NCBI GenBank assembly: GCA_030427635.1
Contig: JAUIBA010000018.1
Location: forward strand, 1-64,000
Reading direction: 5' to 3'
Length of the DNA stretch: 64,000 nt
DNA from: Bacteroidia bacterium
Lineage (GTDB): Bacteria; Bacteroidota; Bacteroidia; Chitinophagales; Chitinophagaceae
Part shown: positions 25,444 to 33,898 of the stretch, piece by piece
Layout of the letters: every line of letters begins with the position of its first letter
How positions within the stretch are numbered: position 1 is the stretch's first letter
Translations under genes and position numbers: made by a program
Notes under the pieces: model-generated
Told to the model about the DNA's origin: nothing
Database searches by the model: none
The model's input: the letters and a program-made list of their open reading frames with translations, nothing else

Positions 25444-27369
25444 TTAATATTCTCCGCCGCTCTTTCTGTTTTTCAGCGCTTTCAATCCTGATGCAGGTAA
25501 TATTTCCGGTATCGGCTCAAACTGTACCTGTTCATTAAGTGACCTGATAAATGCAATCATCTGCTCCTTTTCCAGTACAGAAAGATGTAGTGAATCGGCA
25601 GAAAGTGTCTGATTGGGAACAGTGAGTCCATGTCCCTGCCCGCCACCTGCGTCATAAAAGTCTATTACCTGCTCCAGCGTTCTGAATACGCCATTGTGCA
25701 TATAGGGAAAAGTATGTGCAGCATTGCGTACGGTGCCGGTACGGAATGCACGGAAAGTTTCGGCCGCAGGATGTACCCGATACCGGCCAGTATCTGCGCT
25801 GAGGCGCGAGTAGTGCACATCGGCAGGAACGCCCAAAACTTCAAATTCAGAACCTACATAAGGTGGCTTCACGCCATTGAACTGAGGCACAAAGTGACAG
25901 GTAGCGCACTGAGCTTTACCCATAAACAGATTAAAACCTGCCCGCTCTGCAGGCGACAAATGGCGCACCCCATTCATGGCATTATCAAAGGGAGCATTAT
26001 AACTACTGAACCTACCATAATAAACGGTGAGCGCCGATACGATATGCTCCATGGTTATCTCCGGCTCCTGCGGTGTCCACTTCAGCATTTTACGGAACGT
26101 GGACTTATAGTCTTTGCAGCTTAATACCTTTTTAAGCACCTCGGCCTCGCTGCACATCATCTCGGCATGATTGGTAATAACATCACGCCCCTGATTCTGA
26201 AGTGTAAAATGCTTACCATCCAGCATGAGCAAATGGTTATAAGGCGCATTGACCAATGAGGGTGTATTGCGCGGCAGGCGGGTGCTACCATCAAAATGCA
26301 ATGGTGCAGCTACTGTATCGGCAAAAAAATGCTCCGGCTTGTGGCAGGATGCACAGCTACGACGGTTGTTACCGGAAAGAATGGGGTCGTAAAAAAGCAG
26401 TTTACCTACACGGCGTATCTCTGCAATATCGGCACTGTCTGACACCCTGTGATATATACCCATACTACTCTGCCCCCGGTAAAGGGATTTATCAAAAACA
26501 GAGGCAGCATGCTTATTCAACGAATAATCCAACATGCTATGACTCACCACTCTATACTTTTCTATCAGCTTCTGATTACGTACAAAAAGTGGGTTGACAT
26601 AACTACGTATAAAGGTATAATGATCGAAATCTTCGTATGAAGCCGGAGCCGCAGCTACAAATGTCTGGAGGCTATCGAAAAGCTGCATGTAAGCTACAGA
26701 CAACGGGGCCTCTGGAAAACTCTGATTGTATGCATTGTAAACTGATGCAACACTACCTAACATTGTGCGTAATTCAGGTACAATACGGGCCTGATCGGGG
26801 CATTCAAAACCAGTGGTGTAAATGGCAGCAAGATTGAGCAGAAACAACCTATTGCACAGGTAGAAATGATGATAGCTATCCAGCATGTGCACTATAGAAT
26901 CCTGTGTATAAACAGCAGCAGATGCAACAGAGGAATCAATAAGCCGGGATAACTCACTACGCACTATAAGTGGCTCATCCAGATAAAGAGCGGCCAGCGT
27001 AAGTCCCGCGCCATTTCTCCGGTAAGGCTTCTCAAACTTTTCGAAAACTTCTGTTTCCCATTCCACAGGCAGGGGGCCATTTATAAGCCTGTATGCCTGA
27101 GGCTCCAGATAACGCAGCCAGAAATCATCTGCTTTCATTGAAAGCCGCAGTTCATAAATTTCATTTCTGATACTGTCTGCACTGCTGGCAACAATACTAT
27201 CTGGAAGGGCCGCTAAACGGGCACGAAACTGCTGTAACTGTACGGAAAACTGTGTTAACCGCTGTGTGTACAGGTCGGCATAAGTACGGTCTCTACTGGT
27301 TCTGGAAAATGAAAAGAACAATAGTGCAGCCGATAACAGGCTCAGTAATACGCTCCGGTTCCTCCTCAT
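25444..27369 (-). CDS. Di-heme cytochrome c peroxidase / MauG family, with N-terminal extension
   Basis: 641 residues against the usual 330-400. A hydrophobic N-terminal segment exports or anchors the protein. An all-helical extension follows to about residue 290, without a recognised motif. The peroxidase core then has two heme sites, CASCHKPEHFFAD (about 342) and CATCHFVPQF (about 491), in the normal order. Known function of the family: reduction of hydrogen peroxide with electrons from small cytochromes, or MauG-like cofactor maturation. The extension resembles imelysin/iron-pump-like helices only loosely (inference). The next gene is a lipoprotein cytochrome. Confidence 0.92.
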   Translation of the reverse strand: MRRNRSVLLSLLSAALLFFSFSRTSRDRTYADLYTQRLTQFSVQLQQFRARLAALPDSIVASSADSIRNEIYELRLSMKADDFWLRYLEPQAYRLINGPLPVEWETEVFEKFEKPYRRNGAGLTLAALYLDEPLIVRSELSRLIDSSVASAAVYTQDSIVHMLDSYHHFYLCNRLFLLNLAAIYTTGFECPDQARIVPELRTMLGSVASVYNAYNQSFPEAPLSVAYMQLFDSLQTFVAAAPASYEDFDHYTFIRSYVNPLFVRNQKLIEKYRVVSHSMLDYSLNKHAASVFDKSLYRGQSSMGIYHRVSDSADIAEIRRVGKLLFYDPILSGNNRRSCASCHKPEHFFADTVAAPLHFDGSTRLPRNTPSLVNAPYNHLLMLDGKHFTLQNQGRDVITNHAEMMCSEAEVLKKVLSCKDYKSTFRKMLKWTPQEPEITMEHIVSALTVYYGRFSSYNAPFDNAMNGVRHLSPAERAGFNLFMGKAQCATCHFVPQFNGVKPPYVGSEFEVLGVPADVHYSRLSADTGRYRVHPAAETFRAFRTGTVRNAAHTFPYMHNGVFRTLEQVIDFYDAGGGQGHGLTVPNQTLSADSLHLSVLEKEQMIAFIRSLNEQVQFEPIPEILPASGLKALKNRKSGGEY

Positions 27370-27380
27370 AGCAAGAAAAC

Positions 27381-27388
27381 CAAAATTA
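27381..27388 (-). promoter_or_regulatory. -7 box (TAATTTTG) of the peroxidase operon
   Basis: Consensus match on the minus strand, 11 bases before ATG 27369. Confidence 0.45.
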
Positions 27389-27436
27389 TCAGCACAGTAT
27401 TTCCCCTGTATTACCGTGATATTAACTACAGGTTAA

Positions 27437-27472
27437 GACAAAAAATGCGGGCGCACCGTATGGCGCGCCCGC
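27437..27472 (-). terminator. Intrinsic terminator after the phytase-esterase/PhoX-like gene
   Basis: On the minus strand GCGGGCGC (27472-27465) pairs with GCGCCCGC (27454-27447), followed by ATTTTTTG. Strong stem plus six T. It also separates this gene from the peroxidase promoter. Confidence 0.85.
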
Positions 27473-27496
27473 AGGAAATATGTGTATGTTATACTC

Positions 27497-30400
27497 TTAG
27501 TGCATTACCACCAGACGGATGTTGGTAGTAACAGTACCCTGAGCAACTTTCACGAAATAAACACCATTTGTAAGACCAGCAGTGCTGAGCTCAATGAGGT
27601 GCTGACCTGCAGAAAGATTGCGGCTGATACCTGCAAGTACCTGCTTGCCCTGAACGTCGTAAGTAGTGATATCTACATTACCACCGTTATTGAGCGTAAG
27701 TGCAACTGTAGCAGTTTCATTAGAAGGGTTAGGATAAACCTTCAGAGAATATGCAGAAGTAACCGTAGCTACACCAGCAGAAACAAGACCATGGCCCTGA
27801 ACTGCGAAGTCAAATGTGCTCTCATCGCTGTCGGTATTGGTTACTGTCATTACTGCTGACCTTGTACCAGAAGCAGCAGGTGTAAACTTAGCTGTAACTG
27901 TATAAGTACCTGCAGTAGCGATAGTAAGAGGGAATGTAGGCGCACCAACCAGTGTAAAGTCGGCAGCATCAGTACCTGAGAATGCTATGGCACTTACATT
28001 CAGGTTACCAAGGCCGGTGTTTTTGATAACGAAAGTCTTATTTACAGACTCACCAACGTTTACATCACCAAAGTCAGTATTGTTAGCTGTACCTGGGGTC
28101 ATATCGCCATCAGTGATGTTAGTAGCATTACCTTCAATTGCTATTTCAGGAGACTCAACACCTTCACCGCTCAGTGCGAAATGATAATGACCTTCGAAAG
28201 CATCATTGTTCATGATAGTAGCTGTAGCTGTTCTTGTACCTGCAGCAGCCGGTGCAAAGTTTACAGTAACTGTAGTAGTAGCACCTGAAGCAACAGTGAA
28301 CGGGAATGTAACAGTGCCAGCAAGTGCAAACTCTGAAGCGTGCATACCAGAGAAGTTAATACCAGTAACATTGAGCGGACCAGCACCTGTGTTATGTATT
28401 ACAAATGCACGGGCTTCAACAGCACCAGTATTTACCATACCGAAGTGTGTATTGTCGGCAGTAGAAGGAGTGTTATCACCATCAACGATGCTGATACCGC
28501 TACCGGTAATGTCTATTTCAGGAGCAGAAGCATAAGTAGCAGGGCTGAACATAGTAAGCAGCTGACCGCCTTCTACCACACCATTAACACCGATGCCATA
28601 ATGCGCCTGATCTACAATGATATACTGACCAGGGCCAAGCACTTCTTCTGCATCAAGGATACCAGATGCTTCTTCATTGTTAGTAAGGAAATTAGCACCA
28701 CCAGGAGCAAAACGTGTAGTATCATGTGTGCCTACCTGAGTAAGAACATCTGTATTGATATCATACTGCCATATTTTAGCAACATAGTTATTGCCACCCG
28801 GGTCTTCAACAATAGTTACATGACCATAATGGTCTATAGTAATGTTATCGAACATTTCCTGACCTTCAGTACCATCAAGAACAGCAGTGATAGTACCACC
28901 CAGTACAGGGTTGGCAGGGTCTGTAAAATGAAGTTTCCAGAGACGGCTAGGAGAACCAAATGAATTTGTAGTAGCAAAATAGAAATCAGCAGGATTAGAA
29001 GGATCCCATGCACCATCTTCAGGACGGAGGAAGGATGTAGCACCACCTGTCATTGCAGCTGCCTGTATAGCAGTAGCGTTCATGTTATGCACATAACCCA
29101 GATCGGCCAGTGTAAATGCTGTACCTGCTGAAGGGATACCAGAAGCAGACTCAGCAACAAGGCCCGATACTGCAACAGCATACAGACGACCATTTGTGAG
29201 ACCAGCTTTTTCTATATCATTACCAACATTGGTCTTGGTACCTACATAAACAAATACCTGACCACCATTACCATCATTCATACCAATAACAACTGTAGTA
29301 TCGCTTTCAAGCGGGCTGGCAACACAGTTTTCCCAACCAGCTTTACCCAGGTAAGGCAGCTCATATGAATTACCAGCAGCAGGACCTGTAACGATATGGC
29401 CAAACGCACGACCAGCATTACCATTTTCTTCTCCATTCATGAAGATACGCGCCATTGTACCCTTACCTGTATTATGATTATAGTAAGCGGTAGTAGCAGC
29501 AAGATCGGCAGAGCAGAAACGGTGAAGAGCTGCACTTGCAGATGGGAAAGAGCTGTTGTATGCAATGTAGCTGGAAGTGGCGGTATTCCAGAGGTGTACT
29601 GTCTGCATCAGATCTGCACCACTCAGTACCATCATATCAGACTTACGGATAACCCACTTTGACACGAAAGAACCGGTAGAACCATGCGCACGAACATTGC
29701 CGGCATTATTGCCAAACTCATGGTTGATGAGGAGGGTGAAAGTACCATCACCGTTATCAAATACACCTGTACCATCAGGAGTACCTGCCATGCGGTAGCT
29801 ACCAACAGTTTCGTTGGCGGTAAGCAGAGAGGTAAATGATACACCCGGAGCCGTAGGAACCAGATAAGGAGTAGATGCAGTACCAGGACCAGTAACACCC
29901 ATAGTAAGTGTGCTGGTAAGCGGTGTGAAACCATCTATCTTATCAGTACCCTGCAGACGGTATTTGTAGATGTGGCTGAGGCTGGTAGTAGCAACTGCTA
30001 TACCGTCTTCAGCAGGACTCATCTGACCATAGTCGTTATCGTTACCGATGAATATAGTGCTGTCATTTACGATAGCCAGCATTTCAGTTTTGTCCAGTGA
30101 AGCGTCCCAACCATGCGCCAGGATATCCATGAACAGTGTTTTCTGAACCGGTACAACACCATTGGTAGCAAGACCAGCAGAATCAACAAGCGCTTCCAGT
30201 GTAGAAGAACCATACAGACCTGAGTGAACAGGAGTGGCGCTGCTGATGTTTATTTTATATACACGTTTGAAATCGGAAGTACCTCTTTTAGCGGCCTCGA
30301 TAACCAGGAATGTAGTATCGTTGATAGCAGCCATGTCACCTATCTTCCAGTCGCGCAGGCGAATCTGGTTAGAACCGGAAGCACCTATGATACCATCATT

Positions 30401-31258
30401 CAGGTAAGCGAACATACGTGTAGCATTTGTAACCGGATCTATTTCCAGTATGCGGTGTACGCGTGTATTCTCACCTACACTCTTGGTAGGATACAGAATA
30501 GGGCTCTGGATAACAGCATATATCTTTCCGTTAGGAGCGATAGCGATGCCTTCAAAGCCACGATTGTTTTTCCGGTAACGGAAAACAGTATCGATAGCTA
30601 CGTCCTGTGGCTCAGCACCTGGCAGAGTAGCATATGGAGAGTAACGTTTTACTACTTTACCATTCTGGTCCAGTTTCCACACGGTAGGACCACCTTCTTC
30701 GCATACCCAGAAATAACCCTGAGCATCTACTACTATACCTTCTGCATCTATACCCCATACATCTTTCGCTACAGTCTTCAGGTTGAAGTTAGCGCAGTCA
30801 AGAACTGTATCAGTAGAAGCAACCTCATCAACAGTGCTACCAAAACCAGTAGGGTTGATGATACCAGTAGCTCCAGAACCATCAGGACGCTTGATAGAGA
30901 GTGTCTGAAGTATCTGGATTGAGTCACCATTCAGGCGAATGCGGTGAATCTTTGGTGCATAAGAAGGGAAAGCGTAAATTTTGTCATAAGTAGGATGACA
31001 GCCGGAAGGATTTGCATCACCACCATCGATGTTCACACCACGGTCAGAGCATATCCAGAATTCTTTTCCATTGGTGCCGGGAACGGGATAAATACCAGAG
31101 AAACCAGCCTCACGGAAGTTGATACCCTGATAAGTACCAATAGTCTGTGAGTGATTGTTCCTGTAATCCTGCAGCAGACTAATCTGTGCAGTGCTTTTAG
31201 CATGGGGTGCAGCAAGACCGCCGATGCATAGCAAGAGTACACGTAATTTTTTTGTCAT
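27497..31258 (-). CDS. Large secreted protein: phytase-esterase-like and PhoX-like domains, ASPM/choice-of-anchor D repeats, T9SS sorting domain
   Basis: 1253 residues. A signal peptide ending near KSTAQ. Residues about 30-420 form a beta-propeller of the esterase-like activity of phytase type (FSGIYPVPGTNGKEFWICSDRG, DAEGIVVDAQGYFWVCEEG, RGFEGIAIAPNGKIYAVIQS). Residues about 440-930 resemble a PhoX/DUF839-type propeller (LLINHEFGNN, MARIFMNGEENGN, GAWDPSNPADFYFATT, TIVEDPGGN). Two immunoglobulin-like choice-of-anchor D domains (about 945-1155) follow, then a type A T9SS domain (LKVYPNPSNETATV ... NGVYFVKVAQGT). Probably a cell-surface phosphatase or phosphodiester hydrolase (inference). The order and number of domains are clear; catalytic residues are not verified. 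Confidence 0.85.
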   Translation of the reverse strand: MTKKLRVLLLCIGGLAAPHAKSTAQISLLQDYRNNHSQTIGTYQGINFREAGFSGIYPVPGTNGKEFWICSDRGVNIDGGDANPSGCHPTYDKIYAFPSYAPKIHRIRLNGDSIQILQTLSIKRPDGSGATGIINPTGFGSTVDEVASTDTVLDCANFNLKTVAKDVWGIDAEGIVVDAQGYFWVCEEGGPTVWKLDQNGKVVKRYSPYATLPGAEPQDVAIDTVFRYRKNNRGFEGIAIAPNGKIYAVIQSPILYPTKSVGENTRVHRILEIDPVTNATRMFAYLNDGIIGASGSNQIRLRDWKIGDMAAINDTTFLVIEAAKRGTSDFKRVYKINISSATPVHSGLYGSSTLEALVDSAGLATNGVVPVQKTLFMDILAHGWDASLDKTEMLAIVNDSTIFIGNDNDYGQMSPAEDGIAVATTSLSHIYKYRLQGTDKIDGFTPLTSTLTMGVTGPGTASTPYLVPTAPGVSFTSLLTANETVGSYRMAGTPDGTGVFDNGDGTFTLLINHEFGNNAGNVRAHGSTGSFVSKWVIRKSDMMVLSGADLMQTVHLWNTATSSYIAYNSSFPSASAALHRFCSADLAATTAYYNHNTGKGTMARIFMNGEENGNAGRAFGHIVTGPAAGNSYELPYLGKAGWENCVASPLESDTTVVIGMNDGNGGQVFVYVGTKTNVGNDIEKAGLTNGRLYAVAVSGLVAESASGIPSAGTAFTLADLGYVHNMNATAIQAAAMTGGATSFLRPEDGAWDPSNPADFYFATTNSFGSPSRLWKLHFTDPANPVLGGTITAVLDGTEGQEMFDNITIDHYGHVTIVEDPGGNNYVAKIWQYDINTDVLTQVGTHDTTRFAPGGANFLTNNEEASGILDAEEVLGPGQYIIVDQAHYGIGVNGVVEGGQLLTMFSPATYASAPEIDITGSGISIVDGDNTPSTADNTHFGMVNTGAVEARAFVIHNTGAGPLNVTGINFSGMHASEFALAGTVTFPFTVASGATTTVTVNFAPAAAGTRTATATIMNNDAFEGHYHFALSGEGVESPEIAIEGNATNITDGDMTPGTANNTDFGDVNVGESVNKTFVIKNTGLGNLNVSAIAFSGTDAADFTLVGAPTFPLTIATAGTYTVTAKFTPAASGTRSAVMTVTNTDSDESTFDFAVQGHGLVSAGVATVTSAYSLKVYPNPSNETATVALTLNNGGNVDITTYDVQGKQVLAGISRNLSAGQHLIELSTAGLTNGVYFVKVAQGTVTTNIRLVVMH

Positions 31259-31452
31259 TGTGAGATATTTGAACGCGAAAATATCTGTACACTATTATGC
31301 GGGAGTTAGTGCCTGATTAACGAATTATCAACTGAACGTTATCGCAAAATGACACAGATACACATAGCTAAAAGAATAAATAAGAATCATTAAATCACAA
31401 CTGTGCATCCTATGATATAATATATCTGATTGCTGAATTACAAAGGGCAACT

Positions 31453-31460
31453 TACCTTCG
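31453..31460 (+). promoter_or_regulatory. -7-like box (TACCTTCG) before the DUF6427 gene
   Basis: One mismatch from TAnnTTTG, seven bases before the TTG start at 31468, with a TTG in the -33 region. The same geometry is seen at other genes of the window and supports the TTG start. Confidence 0.4.
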
Positions 31461-31467
31461 CTCCAAA

Positions 31468-32457
31468 TTGTACGCATTGCTGCGAATTTTCAGAAATAAC
31501 AGCCCGTTTACGGTACTTATCCTGTTCCTGATAGTGCTGCTTGTGCGGGTGAAGGCACTTATTCATCCTCAGGTACCCCTGCCGGTGGCGGGATACTTTA
31601 TGTATAATTATGTGCTGAAGGGACTGAATCTGTTATTTGCTCAGAGCAGATTTGCCTGGACTATGATGGCGCTTGTAAGTACTTTTTTTCAGGCGTTGTA
31701 TATAAAGAACATCACTTCCCGGCACAAGCTATTTCCCCGCTACACATATATACCCGCATATGTGTATATAATACTTACCTCCATAGATGCTGAATTTGGA
31801 TATTTTGGTGTTACACTCATCATTAACTGGTTTTTACTGGGGGCTATGGACCTGATGTTCAGTTTCACACAAACAACACAACCTAGAAAATTACTATATA
31901 ATGCCGGATTTCTGCTGGCAATGGCTGCGCTGTTCCAGTTTTCCATGCTCAGCTTCTTTTTGCTGCTGCTGGTAGGTATGGTAATGTTCCGCCCTTTTAA
32001 TCTGGGAGAGTGGAGTGTAGCCCTTATGGGGTATCTGACACCATTATATTTCCTTATTTCCAGCCTGTTTCTTACTGACAGGCTGTATCTGATAAACTAC
32101 TGGCCGCATGTGGGGATATCACTGCCCGACCATATTGTATCACCATTACACCTTATCATAACCATAACGGGCCTGCTCATACTCTCAGGGGCAGGCACAT
32201 TTGCCATGCGGCAGAATGTGCCCCTGAACAATATATACGTGCGCAGGGACTGGACGGCGGTGAGCTACTACCTGTTTATATCTATGCTGGTAGCATTTAT
32301 TACCGATGAGACCGTAAAAACAGCCTGGCTTATTATCATGCCCGCATTAAGCATTATAATATCTCACGCGTTTCTGCTTGAAAAGAACAAATGGTTTAGT
32401 AATTTTATCTTTTATTTTTCGCTAATATTCCTGATGTACAGCATCTGGAAGGGCTAA
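31468..32457 (+). CDS. DUF6427 family membrane protein
   Basis: 329 residues with about ten membrane segments. The N-terminal RIFRNNSPFTVLILFLIVLLVRV and VAGYFMYNYVLKGLNLLF are typical of this Bacteroidota-specific family of unknown function. There is no ATG before the conserved start. Translation probably begins at TTG 31468, or at TTG 31477 (giving MLRIFRNNSPF). purQ follows 19 bases downstream, so the two are likely cotranscribed. Confidence 0.85.
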   Translation: MYALLRIFRNNSPFTVLILFLIVLLVRVKALIHPQVPLPVAGYFMYNYVLKGLNLLFAQSRFAWTMMALVSTFFQALYIKNITSRHKLFPRYTYIPAYVYIILTSIDAEFGYFGVTLIINWFLLGAMDLMFSFTQTTQPRKLLYNAGFLLAMAALFQFSMLSFFLLLLVGMVMFRPFNLGEWSVALMGYLTPLYFLISSLFLTDRLYLINYWPHVGISLPDHIVSPLHLIITITGLLILSGAGTFAMRQNVPLNNIYVRRDWTAVSYYLFISMLVAFITDETVKTAWLIIMPALSIIISHAFLLEKNKWFSNFIFYFSLIFLMYSIWKG

Positions 32458-32476
32458 TCAGTAACAGGACACAAAA

Positions 32477-33169
32477 ATGAAATTTGGTATAATAGTGTTT
32501 CCGGGTTCCAACTGTGACCGGGATATGATGCATGCACTGCGCGACGACCTGAAACAGGAAACAGTGATGTTGTGGCATAAAGACAAGGACCTGAGCATGT
32601 TCTCTACAGACGACTGCATAGTGCTGCCTGGAGGATTCTCGTACGGAGACTACCTGCGTTGCGGTGCGCTGGCACGCTTCAGCCCTATGATGGAGCAGGT
32701 AATAGACTTTGCAAACAGAGGTGGTAAAGTACTGGGCGTATGCAATGGATTTCAGATACTGTGTGAGGCCGGACTACTGCCGGGTGTACTGCTGCTGAAT
32801 GACCATCAGAAGTTTACCTGCAAAAATGTATACATCAAAAGCGCATCAGCAGAAAATGCTATAGGCCGCACTGTAGGTGACCAGGTACTGCAGGTACCGG
32901 TAGCGCACGGTGAGGGCAGATATCATGCAGATGCTGCTACTCTGAAGAAGCTCAACGAAAATAATCAGGTATTATTCCGGTATTGTGATGCCAACGGAGA
33001 GGTACATATCAACTCAAACCCCAACGGTGCAATGAATAATATAGCCGGCATATGTAATGAAGGCAGAAATGTATTCGGTATGATGCCGCACCCTGAGAGG
33101 GCCTGCTCTGATGAGCTGAACAACGTTGATGGCCGGGGCATACTAATGGCACTGGCAGGTATGAACTGA
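32477..33169 (+). CDS. purQ: Phosphoribosylformylglycinamidine synthase, glutaminase subunit
   Basis: Class I glutamine amidotransferase that supplies ammonia to PurL in the fourth step of purine synthesis. 230 residues, the separate-subunit form. FPGSNCDRD near the N-terminus, nucleophile Cys in VLGVCNGFQILCEAGLLPG (about 90), and the His/Glu pair in GMMPHPERACSDEL near the end are all present. purS is about 7 kb away (40214), and purL is not in the window, so the complex is encoded at scattered loci. Confidence 0.96.
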   Translation: MKFGIIVFPGSNCDRDMMHALRDDLKQETVMLWHKDKDLSMFSTDDCIVLPGGFSYGDYLRCGALARFSPMMEQVIDFANRGGKVLGVCNGFQILCEAGLLPGVLLLNDHQKFTCKNVYIKSASAENAIGRTVGDQVLQVPVAHGEGRYHADAATLKKLNENNQVLFRYCDANGEVHINSNPNGAMNNIAGICNEGRNVFGMMPHPERACSDELNNVDGRGILMALAGMN

Positions 33170-33315
33170 GCACCGGATATGGCTTTATAGTTTTATTGGC
33201 TATCTGATATCATTCATCAGAAGAAACCGTTAAATGTCAATGTATTGACACTCACATGCATATATATACCCTACCTTCACTGTCCTCTAAACAGGGGGAA
33301 AACGACCAAAGGGAT

Positions 33316-33777
33316 ATGAAAAAACTACTACTTCTCTTAGTATTAGCTGCAACTGTTACCTCCGGTACCACAGCCCGGGGGCAGCAGAATGCGGGGCCTG
33401 CGAAGTGGACTTACGAAAGTAAGAAGGCAGGAAATGGTGAATACAAGCTGATATTTCACCTGAATCTGGATAAAGGCTGGCACATATGGTCGCTCAACCC
33501 GGGAGGAGATGGATTTCAGATAATTCCATCTTTTACCATGGACAGAAGTACTACCATAACCCAAAAAGGGAAAGTAGTGGAACAGGGAAAGACGACCACC
33601 ACGACTATGGAAGGTATAGATGGTAAAGTAACTTACCTGAGTGGAAAAGTAGATTATACCATGACTGTGGTGGCAAAACAACCAGGCAGAGTAACCGGAA
33701 AGCATACCTTTCAGATATGTGATGACAGACAATGCCTGGCTCCTACGGACCTGAACTTTTCCTTTGACCTGAAATGA
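33316..33777 (+). CDS. Stand-alone DsbD N-terminal-like exported domain
   Basis: 153 residues from ATG 33316, with a signal peptide (MKKLLLLLVLAATVTSGTTARGQ). The rest is one immunoglobulin-like thiol:disulfide interchange domain: LIFHLNLDKGWHIWSLNPGGDGFQ, then a C-terminal FQICDDRQCLAPTDLNFSF with two Cys. It is clearly paralogous to the first 150 residues of the DsbD-like protein 120 bases downstream (EYKVIFDLTLKKGWHIWSLQPGED ... YQVCDDKGCLPPKTLPFSV). Probably a tandem duplication. It may receive electrons from that protein. Confidence 0.85.
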   Translation: MKKLLLLLVLAATVTSGTTARGQQNAGPAKWTYESKKAGNGEYKLIFHLNLDKGWHIWSLNPGGDGFQIIPSFTMDRSTTITQKGKVVEQGKTTTTTMEGIDGKVTYLSGKVDYTMTVVAKQPGRVTGKHTFQICDDRQCLAPTDLNFSFDLK

Positions 33778-33898
33778 CCGGTATCACTACCAGGAAAACT
33801 GACACCCCAAATGTAACTGGCTGCGAACTAACAATAAATCAATACTTACGGTACAAAGTGACCAGCTCTGCACCGGAAAACAAATCAACTATTCTGGT

